Part shown: positions 1 through 7,919 of the stretch, in pieces | Position numbering within the stretch: position 1 is the stretch's first letter | How the letters are laid out: each line of letters opens with the position of its first letter | Position numbers and translations under genes: made by a program | Notes under the pieces: model-generated | The model's database searches: none | What the model was told of the DNA's origin: nothing | What the model saw: the letters and a program-made list of their open reading frames with translations, nothing else | NCBI GenBank assembly: GCA_002718655.1 | Contig: PBFM01000003.1 | Location: forward strand, 47,885-102,720 | DNA length: 54,836 nucleotides | Direction: 5' to 3' | Origin: Fidelibacterota bacterium | GTDB lineage: Bacteria; Fidelibacterota; Marinisomatia; Marinisomatales; UBA1611

Positions 1-342
1 GAGGGTTTGAAACTTCGAGTTCCAAAACAAATTGGTGATGAAGGAGACACCCTTAATTTCAAAGAAGTTTTATTAATCAAAGATGGAACAAAAACTGAAA
101 TAGGCAACCCTAATATTGATGGCGCTTCGGTTACGGCAACTATATTAAATCATGGTAGAGAAAAAAAGATTCTTGTTTACAAGAAAAAAAGAAGGAAGGG
201 CTATCAGAGAAAAAATGGACATCGCCAAGAGTTTACAAACTTACAATTTGAAAAAATTCATATCCCAGGTTCTACCAAAAGAAATAATAAAACAAAAGAT
301 GTTTTGACAAATGAATCAAAATCAATACAAGAAGAGGAATAA
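1..342 (+). CDS. rplU: 50S ribosomal protein L21 (5' end cut by window)
   Basis: Ribosomal protein L21 of the large subunit, which binds 23S rRNA. The reading frame is open from base 1. Its first visible residues ([10 protein letters not shown]) already lie inside the fold, so the usual start (Met-Tyr-Ala ... Gly-Gly-Lys-Gln-Tyr) is to the left of the window and the TTG at base 7 is not a real start. The family signature is clear: [20 protein letters not shown] followed by RQEFT. The C-terminus carries about 20 extra polar residues ending in EEE beyond the usual L21 end. The stop at 340-342 is two bases from the rpmA start, the classic rplU-rpmA pair, so the two are surely co-transcribed. Confidence 0.97.
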   Translation, partial: EGLKLRVPKQIGDEGDTLNFKEVLLIKDGTKTEIGNPNIDGASVTATILNHGREKKILVYKKKRRKGYQRKNGHRQEFTNLQFEKIHIPGSTKRNNKTKDVLTNESKSIQEEE

Positions 343-344
343 CT

Positions 345-602
345 ATGGCACATAAAAAAGGTCAGGGAAGCTCCAGAAATGGTCGTGATTCAAATCCAAG
401 TTACCTTGGACTAAAAGTCGCTGATGGGCAAACAATACTCGCTGGAACAATTATATTGAAACAGCGTGGGACTAAATTCCATCCTGGAATGAATGTTAGA
501 CGTGCTAATGATGATTCATTATTTGCAACTGCTGATGGCATTGTTAGTTTTGGTAGAAAAGGTAAAAAACAGAAAATCGTCACAATTATCACCCCAAGCT
601 AG
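345..602 (+). CDS. rpmA: 50S ribosomal protein L27
   Basis: Ribosomal protein L27, whose flexible N-terminus reaches the peptidyl-transferase centre. The 85-residue length is normal. The start [20 protein letters not shown] is the family hallmark, and it shows that this lineage lacks the N-terminal extension cleaved in Firmicutes. The middle segment [10 protein letters not shown] appears here in slightly changed form ([13 protein letters not shown]). It follows rplU after two bases. Identification is secure from sequence alone. Confidence 0.98.
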   Translation: MAHKKGQGSSRNGRDSNPSYLGLKVADGQTILAGTIILKQRGTKFHPGMNVRRANDDSLFATADGIVSFGRKGKKQKIVTIITPS

Positions 603-647
603 GATATATAGATTTTATCACATAATTATTACAAAAAATAGAAGATT

Positions 648-1583
648 ATGTACCGAAAGAAAATAACGCTCGTAGGCGGTGGTCAGATTGGTGGGATTCT
701 TGCTCTTCTTGCTGCACAAAAAGAACTTGGTGACATTGTAATATTTGACATACCAAAAGCAGAAGGCATGGTGAAAGGAAAAGCATTGGACTTAATGCAA
801 CTTCGCCCCCATGATGGATATGACTCTGATATTACTGGAACATCTGATTGGCAAGATGTAGTAGATACTGACGTATTTATTATTACTGCGGGTATACCTA
901 GAAAACCAGGGATGGACCGAGAGGACCTAATTGAAATCAACCTTGGGATAATGCAAGATGTTGCGAAAAATATTAAAAAATACGCACCAAAAGCATTTGT
1001 AATCGTTATTTCAAACCCTTTAGATGCAATGGTATATGCCTTTTACAAGATTTCAGGTTTTTCAAAAAATCAAGTAGTAGGAATGGCAGGAGCTTTAGAT
1101 AGCGCTCGCTTTCGTAGTTTCATTGCAATGGAAACTGGTTTTTCGGTTCAGGATGTATCTTGTATGGTTCTTGGAGGGCACGGTGACACAATGGTACCAA
1201 TTTCGAGACTTGCAACTATTGGGGGAGTTCCAGTTGCCAAATTAATTACACCTGAACGATTAAAAGATATTGAAAACAGAACGCGTGTAGCTGGTGGTGA
1301 AATTGTGAAATTATTTGGTAATGGCTCAGCATTTTTTGCTCCAGCACAATCTGCGATTGAAATGGCAGAATCATTTATTAGAGATAAAAAACGAGTAATT
1401 CCTTGTGCTTCACTATGTGAAGGAGAGTTTGGAATTAATGGGTACTTTATTGGTGTTCCAACTGTAATTGGATCTAAGGGAGTTGAAAAGGTGCTAGAAT
1501 TTGACTTGAATGAGGATGAAAAACTTGAATTGAATAAAACTATTAATGCTGTGAAAAAAACTGTAGCAGAAACAGGATTATAA
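648..1583 (+). CDS. mdh: Malate dehydrogenase, LDH-like NAD-dependent type
   Basis: Interconverts malate and oxaloacetate with NAD(H) in the TCA cycle, in the cytoplasm. The Rossmann loop GGGQIGG lies at residues 10-16 and the acidic NAD-selecting Asp34 follows beta-2 (VIFDI). The substrate loop has Arg85, not Gln, in AGIPRKPGMDRED, which indicates malate rather than lactate. The catalytic pair Asp151/Arg154 (DSARFR) and His178 (GGHGDTMVP) is present. The length (311) matches the tetrameric LDH-like MDH class seen in alphaproteobacteria, Chlorobi and relatives. It follows rpmA by 45 bases and ends in a strong intrinsic terminator, so it may be the last gene of the rplU transcript or a separate unit. 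Confidence 0.96.
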   Translation: MYRKKITLVGGGQIGGILALLAAQKELGDIVIFDIPKAEGMVKGKALDLMQLRPHDGYDSDITGTSDWQDVVDTDVFIITAGIPRKPGMDREDLIEINLGIMQDVAKNIKKYAPKAFVIVISNPLDAMVYAFYKISGFSKNQVVGMAGALDSARFRSFIAMETGFSVQDVSCMVLGGHGDTMVPISRLATIGGVPVAKLITPERLKDIENRTRVAGGEIVKLFGNGSAFFAPAQSAIEMAESFIRDKKRVIPCASLCEGEFGINGYFIGVPTVIGSKGVEKVLEFDLNEDEKLELNKTINAVKKTVAETGL

Positions 1584-1595
1584 TAACCTAAAGTT

Positions 1596-1625
1596 AAAAA
1601 AAGCTCCTAAAGGAGCTTTTTTTTT
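1596..1625 (+). terminator. Rho-independent terminator after mdh
   Basis: A perfect stem AGCTCC / GGAGCT (1602-1607 with 1612-1617) with a four-base TAAA loop is extended by an A-run on the left pairing with the T-run on the right. It ends in eight Ts, 13 bases past the mdh stop. This is a textbook intrinsic terminator and closes the rightward rplU-rpmA-mdh group. Confidence 0.93.
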
Positions 1626-1659
1626 ATATTGATGGGTTTTCTATCATAATAAAATTTCC

Positions 1660-2907
1660 ATGAAATTAACAAAAAAAAAGACTTTTCTATTAATAGTAAC
1701 ATCAATGTTCATTTATGCACAAGATAATATAAATTTAAAAAAACCTAGTAGCTCTAGAGCCGAAATAAAACAAATATATAGATTCCAAAATGTACCAGAT
1801 GATGGCTCATATAGCATCATCATTAATAATATTTCTGTAAATTTAAAATTTACAGGGCATGAAGGTTCTGGCGCGAAGTTAACCGTTACAAGCATTGGAT
1901 ACGGGATAAGAGAACAGGACACTGAAGAAATTCATAATTTCACAAAAACAAGTGTGAAACATTTTGAACAAGAAAAGAAAATAATTTTTTCTGGAAATAA
2001 AAAGTCCATTAATTTTTTTGATAGCACATATGATTTTGAAGTGCCCAAACACATAAATCTAAATATCCAAATTCCTGGTGGTGATATCGATATTAAGAAT
2101 ATTAATGGTGAATCAGCTATCGAATCAGAAGGTGGTGATCTCAGCATACAAAATTATAACGGCAACATAGATTCAAAAATAAATGGTGGTAAGGTAAATG
2201 TAACTAGTTCAAAAGGCTCTCTACGTGCTCATTCTTTTGGAGGGAATATAGATATTACCCAATTTAAAGGTAAACTTGGTTTATCTTCAACCGGCGGAAG
2301 TATTAACTTGAACCAAATCGATGCAGAAACAGATGCACAAACGACTGCAGGAGAAATAAACTTTTTTGATACAAAAGGTGATAACATTGTCCTACGCGCT
2401 TCAGGTGGTTCAGTGAAAGGAGAAAAAGTATCGGGAAATATTTCATTGAAAAGTTCAGGAGGTAATATTGATGTAAGCAATCTAAATGGGAAAATTAATC
2501 TCTTTAGCTCTGGTGGCTCAATTTTTGTAAATGACCTTAATGGGGAATTAACCTGTGAAGCATCATCTGGTGATATAAAAATGACTAAAATTAGAGCAAA
2601 AGTCGAATCTTTAACTTCCTCCGGAAATGTTATGTTACAGTTAATGTATGATTCAACTCTCAAAGACTATGGTGTGCATTTAGAGACCTATGGTGGAGAT
2701 GCGGAGATAATTTTACCCGTAGGGTTAGCTGGAAATATTATTGGTACTATATACCAAAGGAATTCAGAAAAGAACATTCATTCTGAAATTCCATTAAATA
2801 TCACATCAAATCAAAATAGCGTTACAGGAAAAGTAAAGATTAAAGGCGGATTAGTGCCTATTAATATTGAAGTCTACAAAGGTTCAATAATAATTAAACA
2901 AACCTGA
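1660..2907 (+). CDS. Secreted DUF4097-like beta-strand repeat protein
   Basis: Exported protein of unknown function resembling the DUF4097 'putative adhesin' beta-helix family. An N-terminal signal peptide is visible (basic KLTKKK, hydrophobic FLLIVTSMFIY, small residue Ala before Gln). From about residue 130 to 340 the protein is a run of short strands with repeated Gly-Gly turns and alternating polar residues (GGDIDIKN, GGDLSIQN, GGSINLNQ, GGSVKGEK, GGNIDVSN, GGSIFVND). The repeat unit is about 20 residues, as expected for a parallel beta-solenoid. No catalytic residues or membrane anchor are evident. It has its own start 35 bases after the mdh terminator. A role in surface or envelope structure is inference only. 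Confidence 0.72.
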   Translation: MKLTKKKTFLLIVTSMFIYAQDNINLKKPSSSRAEIKQIYRFQNVPDDGSYSIIINNISVNLKFTGHEGSGAKLTVTSIGYGIREQDTEEIHNFTKTSVKHFEQEKKIIFSGNKKSINFFDSTYDFEVPKHINLNIQIPGGDIDIKNINGESAIESEGGDLSIQNYNGNIDSKINGGKVNVTSSKGSLRAHSFGGNIDITQFKGKLGLSSTGGSINLNQIDAETDAQTTAGEINFFDTKGDNIVLRASGGSVKGEKVSGNISLKSSGGNIDVSNLNGKINLFSSGGSIFVNDLNGELTCEASSGDIKMTKIRAKVESLTSSGNVMLQLMYDSTLKDYGVHLETYGGDAEIILPVGLAGNIIGTIYQRNSEKNIHSEIPLNITSNQNSVTGKVKIKGGLVPINIEVYKGSIIIKQT

Positions 2908-2932
2908 TCAAGTCCAAGTAAACCTAAATATC

Positions 2933-3871
2933 TTAACAGATTTTCGTTCTATTATCCTCTACTTTTTTTATGTTTCTTTTCAATCCCAAGTGTTTAGTTC
3001 GTTTAACAGCTGAATTTTTAAACACCTTATTGAATACTTCTTGATCTAATTGTTTCCAATCTTCATTACTATTGTCTAATATTTCATTACGAGCGTGGAA
3101 CTCATTGTTTTTTGTTGAGAATTCAAATTTTTGATTCCAAGGACACACTTCCTGACAAATATCGCAACCATATATCCAGCCATCTAAATCTGGTTGGTCA
3201 TCAAGAAAATCCCCTCTATGCTCTATTGTAAGATATGAAATACATTTACGTGCATCTATCTCATATTCAGTTAGTGCTTGAGTTGGACATGCGTCAATGC
3301 ATGCAGTACAACTACCACAAAGGTCCTCATCAAAAGTAGAATCATAATCCAATTCCAAGTCTAATAATAATTCACCGAGGAAGAGCCAACTCCCATAATC
3401 ACGTGAAATCAAATTTGTATGTTTACCAATCCAACCTAATCCTGCCTTTTGAGCCCAAACCTTGTCCATTACTGGTGAGGTATCAACACAAGCAATACAT
3501 TTTGTATCTGGTTTGGATTCCTTTATCCAGTTTAATAGCGCATAAAGTCTTTTTTTCAAAACTTTATGATAATCATCGCCCCATGCATAATTTGAAAATT
3601 TATAATCCGATTTAAGGTCATTCTGACTTTTCCCTGAAAAATAATTCAACCCTACAGAAATAACAGATTTTGCCTCTGGGAAATAAGCAAATATGTCCCC
3701 TCTTTTCTGTCTAGTCTTCTCCATCCATTCCATACTTGCGTGATTTCCATTATCAAGCCAAATATTTAATTTTGAATTTTCTTTATCTGTTTTTATGGCT
3801 TTTGTAATGCCTATTTTTTCAAATCCTAAATCAATCGCTTTTTTTTTTATAGATTCTGATGAGATTTTCAT
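2933..3871 (-). CDS. queG: Epoxyqueuosine reductase QueG
   Basis: Catalyses the last step of queuosine synthesis, cobalamin-dependent reduction of epoxyqueuosine to queuosine in tRNA. The family core AGLGWIGKHTN is at residues 143-153, preceded by the conserved Asp130 in CVDTSPVMDK. Two [4Fe-4S] motifs follow: CGSCTACIDACP (Cys185, 188, 191, 195) and CDICQEVCPW (Cys236, 239, 243). At 312 residues it stops shortly after the ferredoxin-like domain and lacks the HEAT-repeat C-terminal domain of some longer QueG proteins; this short form is common. It is convergent with the DUF4097-like gene (25 bases apart) and divergent from trmH (22 bases apart), so promoters for both probably overlap. Confidence 0.94.
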   Translation of the reverse strand: MKISSESIKKKAIDLGFEKIGITKAIKTDKENSKLNIWLDNGNHASMEWMEKTRQKRGDIFAYFPEAKSVISVGLNYFSGKSQNDLKSDYKFSNYAWGDDYHKVLKKRLYALLNWIKESKPDTKCIACVDTSPVMDKVWAQKAGLGWIGKHTNLISRDYGSWLFLGELLLDLELDYDSTFDEDLCGSCTACIDACPTQALTEYEIDARKCISYLTIEHRGDFLDDQPDLDGWIYGCDICQEVCPWNQKFEFSTKNNEFHARNEILDNSNEDWKQLDQEVFNKVFKNSAVKRTKHLGLKRNIKKVEDNRTKIC

Positions 3872-3893
3872 TAATAGAATTTAATATATCTTT

Positions 3894-4538
3894 ATGACTC
3901 CAGAACGATTTCAAAAAATAAAAAAAATTCTAAATCAAAGAGAAAAGGACCTTACATTGATTCTTGACAATGTAAACAAGCCCCATAATCTAGCCGCTAT
4001 GATTCGTACTTGTGATGCTATTGGAATAGGTAAAATATATGCTAAGTCAAAAAATAAAACGATTGGACTTAACCTTAAAGCAGCTAGCGGATCAAATCAT
4101 TGGGTTAAAGTGAAAATTCATAACAAACTAACCAATCTTTATAAAAAACTAAAAAGATGCAACCATAACATTTTTGTTGCTAATAACACAAGTTCCGCTA
4201 TTGATTTTCGTCAAGTAGATTATACTAACCCATCTGCAATTGTAATGGGAGCTGAATTAGGTGGTATTTCAAAAGAAACTTTAAAATATGCTACAAAAGA
4301 AATAATGATTCCACTTAATGGAATGGTAGAAAGTTTAAATGTATCTGTAGCCTCTGCCGTTATTCTATTTGAGGCAAAGAGACAAAGAGAATTAAAAAAC
4401 AAACATAAAAAAAAACCTAAAAGTCTTGAAGATAATAATCTTCTTTTTGAATTGTGTTACCCAGAATTATCTAATATACTTAGGCAAAAAGGAGAAGCCT
4501 ATCCAGATTTAGATGAAAAAGGAGAGATAGTCTATTAA
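3894..4538 (+). CDS. trmH: tRNA (guanosine-18-2'-O)-methyltransferase TrmH
   Basis: SpoU/TrmD-knot (SPOUT) methyltransferase that methylates the 2'-OH of G18 in tRNA using S-adenosylmethionine. The start MTPERFQKIKKIL then LDNVNKPHNLAAMIRTCDAI matches the TrmH N-terminus, including the conserved Asn and Arg of motif 1. Motif 2 (AIVMGAELGGIS) and motif 3 (IPLNGMVESLNVSVASAVIL) form the knot and SAM pocket. A basic C-terminal tail (KRQRELKNKHKKKPK) fits tRNA binding and is typical of TrmH rather than of the shorter TrmL. It is transcribed away from queG, another tRNA-modification gene, and converges with the next gene 9 bases after its stop. Confidence 0.92.
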   Translation: MTPERFQKIKKILNQREKDLTLILDNVNKPHNLAAMIRTCDAIGIGKIYAKSKNKTIGLNLKAASGSNHWVKVKIHNKLTNLYKKLKRCNHNIFVANNTSSAIDFRQVDYTNPSAIVMGAELGGISKETLKYATKEIMIPLNGMVESLNVSVASAVILFEAKRQRELKNKHKKKPKSLEDNNLLFELCYPELSNILRQKGEAYPDLDEKGEIVY

Positions 4539-4547
4539 ATTCTTAAT

Positions 4548-5231
4548 CTAGAAAGTGATACCTAGAAAAATCGTATTGAAAACACCTTGCTCTATAAATG
4601 TCCTAGTATAATTATAAGTCTGTCCTTCTTTAACAACAGATAGTTTTCTCTCATCCTCATATCTTTCGCTCGATAAAACATATCCAAACGATAAACCATT
4701 ATCCAATTTCTTGAAAAAATTTAAATAAAAATCAAATCCTAAACTATTTTCTTCCTTACTGGTAAAACCTATAATCGAACAATCATAACTAAAATTTGGG
4801 AATAGTGAATTAATATTAAATGAACATAAAAAATTTGGAGACAAACTTCCGTCTAATCCAAAAAAGGAAGAAGCTGATAAGTTATTTGATTCAAATGTGA
4901 ATAAAATTTCATTAAGACTTGATAGATTTTTTTCAAGATAATTTGAATACCCTCCTCCAATGAAAAGATTTGGAGATATCTCTAGCATATATCCCATTGA
5001 ATTATTTAGTGTAAAATTATTGTCAATCGACAAAATTCCAGAAGCTTCAAAAAAGAAACCTTTTTTTGTATGGAGACTAATTATTCCATCTAATTCTAAA
5101 CCTGAATTTCCAAAATTTGCAAACGCACCTCCTGAAATACCAAACCTATTATTTAAATCAAGTTTTGGTTTGACACTATTTTGGCCAATTAGAATATTAA
5201 GAACAAGAAAAACAAAGAGAATAATCTTCAT
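4548..5231 (-). CDS. Predicted small outer-membrane beta-barrel protein
   Basis: Not recognised as a named family. The N-terminus is a good signal peptide (MKIILFVFLVLNILIGQ with cleavage near Gly-Gln). The rest alternates short amphipathic strands with Gly/Asn/Ser turns (for example GGAFANFGNSGLELDGIIS, LFIGGGYSNYL, NGLSFGYVLSS) and ends in a Phe (NTIFLGITF). A C-terminal aromatic residue in a final strand is the usual insertion signal of outer-membrane barrels. Length (227 residues) would suit an 8- to 10-strand barrel. It converges with trmH, only 9 bases apart. Barrel nature is inferred from pattern, with no functional clue. Confidence 0.5.
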   Translation of the reverse strand: MKIILFVFLVLNILIGQNSVKPKLDLNNRFGISGGAFANFGNSGLELDGIISLHTKKGFFFEASGILSIDNNFTLNNSMGYMLEISPNLFIGGGYSNYLEKNLSSLNEILFTFESNNLSASSFFGLDGSLSPNFLCSFNINSLFPNFSYDCSIIGFTSKEENSLGFDFYLNFFKKLDNGLSFGYVLSSERYEDERKLSVVKEGQTYNYTRTFIEQGVFNTIFLGITF

Positions 5232-5319
5232 AAAAAGTAATTTTATAAATTAAATTTATCATTAAAACTTTTATAAAGTTGAGATAAAACTTACTTTCAC
5301 TCAAATTAATTAAATAATT

Positions 5320-6198
5320 ATGAAAGAGTATCATAATCCATACAAAACCGCGCTTGATGGATTGTTAATTGAAGATCCAGTCAAATCGTTTTTTGATTTT
5401 TGTAAAGAGCGTGAAAGCATCAGAAAAAAAAGAGAACGTGGACAATCTCCTCCCTGGAGTAGTGATCCAATTTTTCAAAAAGGCCGTTTCCTTAATGTTT
5501 TTAGAGAATATGATCGTGGAAGTGTATCCATATTAAGATTTGCTAGAAATTTAAAAGATGAATTACCCAAATTAATTCACGCGCTATTTTTTTGTCGATG
5601 GGTGAACAGGCAACAAACAATTGATAAGTTAACCCCATCCGATTTATCAAAATTTGAAGAATTAGTAAAAAAGTTAAATGCACTAAAAGTATGGTGTAAT
5701 GAAACTGCTTATCCTGTTGAATCTATTCAATGGGAAGGCAAGACATATCAAAGATTTGAAGCAGCCAGTGAATTATTTTACAATATCCAAGCACAATTAA
5801 CAAAAATAATTATCAGTTCTGAAAGATGCGTAGTAAAGGCAACAAAGAATGTCAATGAAAAGTTTAAAATGCAAAATGATTTTCCTATTTTTATGGCAAT
5901 TATGGATGTCGCTTGGTTTCGTCCAGACATCATTAATCCAGGAAGTAATGTCCCAACGGGTATTGGCGCAGTTGCATACTTAAATCGACTTCAGAATCAC
6001 TTAGGGTTATCTAATCATAAAGAAACATTTGATAAAATGATAGCTCTGCAAAATTCATATTGGCCAGAAGCAGAAAGGATATTATATCCTATTGACATAG
6101 AGTATATTTCGTGTGAATGTCGAAAGTATTTCAGTTATGTTAATGGAACAAAATCATTCAAAGATAAAAATTTGTTCATACCTAGCGTTAATTCTTAA
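5320..6198 (+). CDS. aGPT-Pplase / 5-hmdU DNA kinase helical-domain family protein
   Basis: Resembles the all-helical family named by Iyer and colleagues as alpha-glutamyl/putrescinyl thymine pyrophosphorylase and 5-hydroxymethyl-dU DNA kinase helical domain, linked to thymine hypermodification in phage DNA. Recognisable blocks in order: ERESIRKKRERGQSPPW (residues 30-46), the Asp-Pro-Ile after it, RFLNVFREYDRGS (about 56-68, the conserved Asn-x-x-Arg-x-x-Asp-Arg core), FCRWVNRQQTI (about 91-101), a Gly-rich turn INPGSNVPTGIGAV, and a C-terminal DIEYISCECRKYF. The usual partners (thymidylate-synthase-like enzyme, DNA kinase P-loop, phage genes) are absent here. It has its own start 88 bases from the divergent neighbour. 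The family call rests on remembered motifs; what it does in this chromosome is unknown. Confidence 0.62.
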   Translation: MKEYHNPYKTALDGLLIEDPVKSFFDFCKERESIRKKRERGQSPPWSSDPIFQKGRFLNVFREYDRGSVSILRFARNLKDELPKLIHALFFCRWVNRQQTIDKLTPSDLSKFEELVKKLNALKVWCNETAYPVESIQWEGKTYQRFEAASELFYNIQAQLTKIIISSERCVVKATKNVNEKFKMQNDFPIFMAIMDVAWFRPDIINPGSNVPTGIGAVAYLNRLQNHLGLSNHKETFDKMIALQNSYWPEAERILYPIDIEYISCECRKYFSYVNGTKSFKDKNLFIPSVNS

Positions 6199-6271
6199 TA
6201 AACTGCTTGGTTCTACAAAATAAAATCACATATTAATCGTGGAATTATTGAAAATTGTTAATTTGAATAAA

Positions 6272-6826
6272 TTAATCTGATATTTTTCTTTTTTTTAATA
6301 TCCTTTCAGCCCATAACAGTCCGATTATTGTTTTTACATCAGTAATCTCTTGATTCCATATCATCATAATCGCTTCATTTAAATCAAGGATAATTGTTTC
6401 TAAGAATTCATCTTTGTCTAAATTTTGCTGGGTTTGATGCAAATTTTCAGCTAGACATAACCACATTTTTTCATTAGCAAATCCTATTGCAGGATGTATG
6501 GTAGACAAAAAAGTTAATTTATTTGCTTTGAATCCTGTTTCTTCCTCTAATTCCCTAATAGCGCAATCAGAAGGAGATTCCCCAGCATCTAACTTACCAG
6601 CAGGTAGTTCAAAGAATTGAGATTTAAGCGGGTATCTATATTGTTTTACCATTATAATCTTATTATTGTTTATAATAGGAATACAACAAACAGCACCTGG
6701 GTGATCAATCCATTCTCTTCTTCCTTTTTTGCCATTCGGTAACATAACAATATCCGAAAATACTTTTAAAAATTTTCCATCGAAAACTAGTTCAGATGTA
6801 ATTTTCTTTTCTTTTAAAATTGTCAT
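6272..6826 (-). CDS. nudF: Nudix hydrolase, ADP-ribose pyrophosphatase type
   Basis: Hydrolyses ADP-ribose or related nucleoside diphosphate sugars to AMP and a sugar phosphate. The Nudix box (consensus G-x5-E-x7-REUXEEXGU) is complete at residues 77-99: Gly77, Glu83, then RELEEETGF, which supplies the metal-binding glutamates. The N-terminal strand set (LVFDGKFLKVFSDIVMLPNGK) and the loop VKQYRYPLKSQFFELPAGK are typical of the ADPRase/NudF dimer-swapped fold. A Pro about 15 residues past the box (TIHPAIGF) also fits ADP-sugar specificity. It is convergent with the helical-family gene (73 bases between) and divergent from the next outer-membrane gene. Confidence 0.88.
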   Translation of the reverse strand: MTILKEKKITSELVFDGKFLKVFSDIVMLPNGKKGRREWIDHPGAVCCIPIINNNKIIMVKQYRYPLKSQFFELPAGKLDAGESPSDCAIRELEEETGFKANKLTFLSTIHPAIGFANEKMWLCLAENLHQTQQNLDKDEFLETIILDLNEAIMMIWNQEITDVKTIIGLLWAERILKKRKISD

Positions 6827-6986
6827 AATTTATTTTTTCTTTTTTTCATTGATGTTTTAAATTTAAATAAGTTAAAATTATAGGATTATTAAAATAATCA
6901 GTTAAAACTTGTATCGGTACAATTATGACAATAAGTTCCGTTCTAAGATTTTTGATTTCACGTCACAGTATAACAGAGGTATAAAT

Positions 6987-7862
6987 ATGATTAAAGATAC
7001 ATTCTTAAAAACAACAGTTGTTTTCACGCTACTCTTATCTTTCGGATTAGCTCAGGAGAACGTTGATGCTATAGAAAAAGCTAGACAAGCTAAAGAAGCT
7101 GCAGATAGAGCAGCCGCAGATGCTGCTGCCGCCACGGAAGCAGCTATCGAAGCCGCCGCCGCAAAAGCTGCAGAAGAAGCAAGAGCTGAAGCCAAAAAGA
7201 AAAAAGAAGAAGAGGAAGCCAGAAAAATTGCAGAAGCAAAGGCCGCAGAAGAAGCTGAATTAGATGCAGCAGCAGCAGCAGCGGCTGAAGAAGCAAAACG
7301 GAAGATGGCAGAAGAATTAGGACTTGAATACGATGACCCAAATGCAGTAACTGACACATCAGCAGTAGCTGATATCGATACAACAACAGCTGATGATGTT
7401 GTTGCCAAAGAGGCTCTTGGGTATAATGTCGGTCTAACAGGTAGCATAGGATTTATAAATGGTGCATTTATAACTAATACCCCAGCTGGAGCTAGTTTGG
7501 TTATTACTACACCATATGGATTTAAATTCCAGGGTTTTGATTTTACAGTAAGTGTGGCATTAGGATCATATACTGGACAAGCAAATGGAAAAGATTTTAC
7601 CCCGCTTGCAATTGGAGTAGGGGCAAACTTAACCTTATTTGATATGCTATTCTATGAAGGGCATGTTGGTCTTGTAGGTGCTGGAATTGGTGGAAGAGGA
7701 TTTGGAGGAGTCTCCCTTGAAAGAATCCTCAATAAAGGTTTAAACCTACCAGTTAATATTCTTCTGGGTCTTGAAGGCTTTCTATCGACCTCACCATTAG
7801 AAGATAACGATACAGCCTCATATTGGGGTGGACTAGGAGTCAGATTCGACTATAGTTTTTAA
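6987..7862 (+). CDS. Outer-membrane protein with Ala-rich coiled coil and C-terminal barrel
   Basis: The start is taken at 6987, not at the upstream ATG of 6909. It has a Shine-Dalgarno AGAGGT at 6975-6980, and only this start puts the signal peptide (MIKDTFLKTTVVFTLLLSFGLAQ) at the N-terminus. Residues about 25-115 are almost only Ala, Glu, Lys and Arg (repeats such as KAAEEARAEAKKKKEEEEAR), a long TolA-like charged helix or coiled coil. Residues about 145-291 alternate Gly-rich strands and end in YSF, with a final Phe as in outer-membrane barrels. A periplasm-spanning helix tied to a barrel is the inferred architecture. Function is unknown. A strong terminator follows. Confidence 0.6.
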   Translation: MIKDTFLKTTVVFTLLLSFGLAQENVDAIEKARQAKEAADRAAADAAAATEAAIEAAAAKAAEEARAEAKKKKEEEEARKIAEAKAAEEAELDAAAAAAAEEAKRKMAEELGLEYDDPNAVTDTSAVADIDTTTADDVVAKEALGYNVGLTGSIGFINGAFITNTPAGASLVITTPYGFKFQGFDFTVSVALGSYTGQANGKDFTPLAIGVGANLTLFDMLFYEGHVGLVGAGIGGRGFGGVSLERILNKGLNLPVNILLGLEGFLSTSPLEDNDTASYWGGLGVRFDYSF

Positions 7863-7875
7863 CTAAAAAATATAT

Positions 7876-7911
7876 AAAAAAAAAAGCGGCAATATCTGCC
7901 GCTTTTTTTTT
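7876..7911 (+). terminator. Rho-independent terminator before the polysaccharide locus
   Basis: A perfect seven-pair stem AGCGGCA / TGCCGCT (7885-7891 with 7897-7903) and a five-base loop are flanked by a long A-run on the left and eight or more Ts on the right, 14 bases past the barrel-protein stop. The next gene starts only 8 bases beyond, so its promoter must lie within or upstream of this element, or it depends on read-through. Confidence 0.93.
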
Positions 7912-7919
7912 ATTTCGGG

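Noticed and set aside
683-940. Minus-strand open frame opposite mdh
   Set aside because: It lies wholly within a well-conserved gene, has no recognisable motif and no ribosome binding site.
2933-3871. queG as a truncated pseudogene
   Set aside because: It lacks the HEAT-like C-terminal domain, but both iron-sulfur motifs and the conserved Asp are present and short QueG proteins are common.
6909-6986. Upstream ATG giving 26 extra residues on the Ala-rich outer-membrane protein
   Set aside because: It would bury the signal peptide behind a charged, Tyr-rich stretch; ATG 6987 has AGAGGT at the right distance.
7052-7447. Long open frames on the minus strand across the Ala-rich helix of the outer-membrane protein
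   Set aside because: They arise from repeated GCA/GCT/GAA codons read backwards, giving Ser/Ala-rich or Leu-rich low-complexity strings with no start context; the plus-strand gene has a signal peptide and a ribosome binding site.
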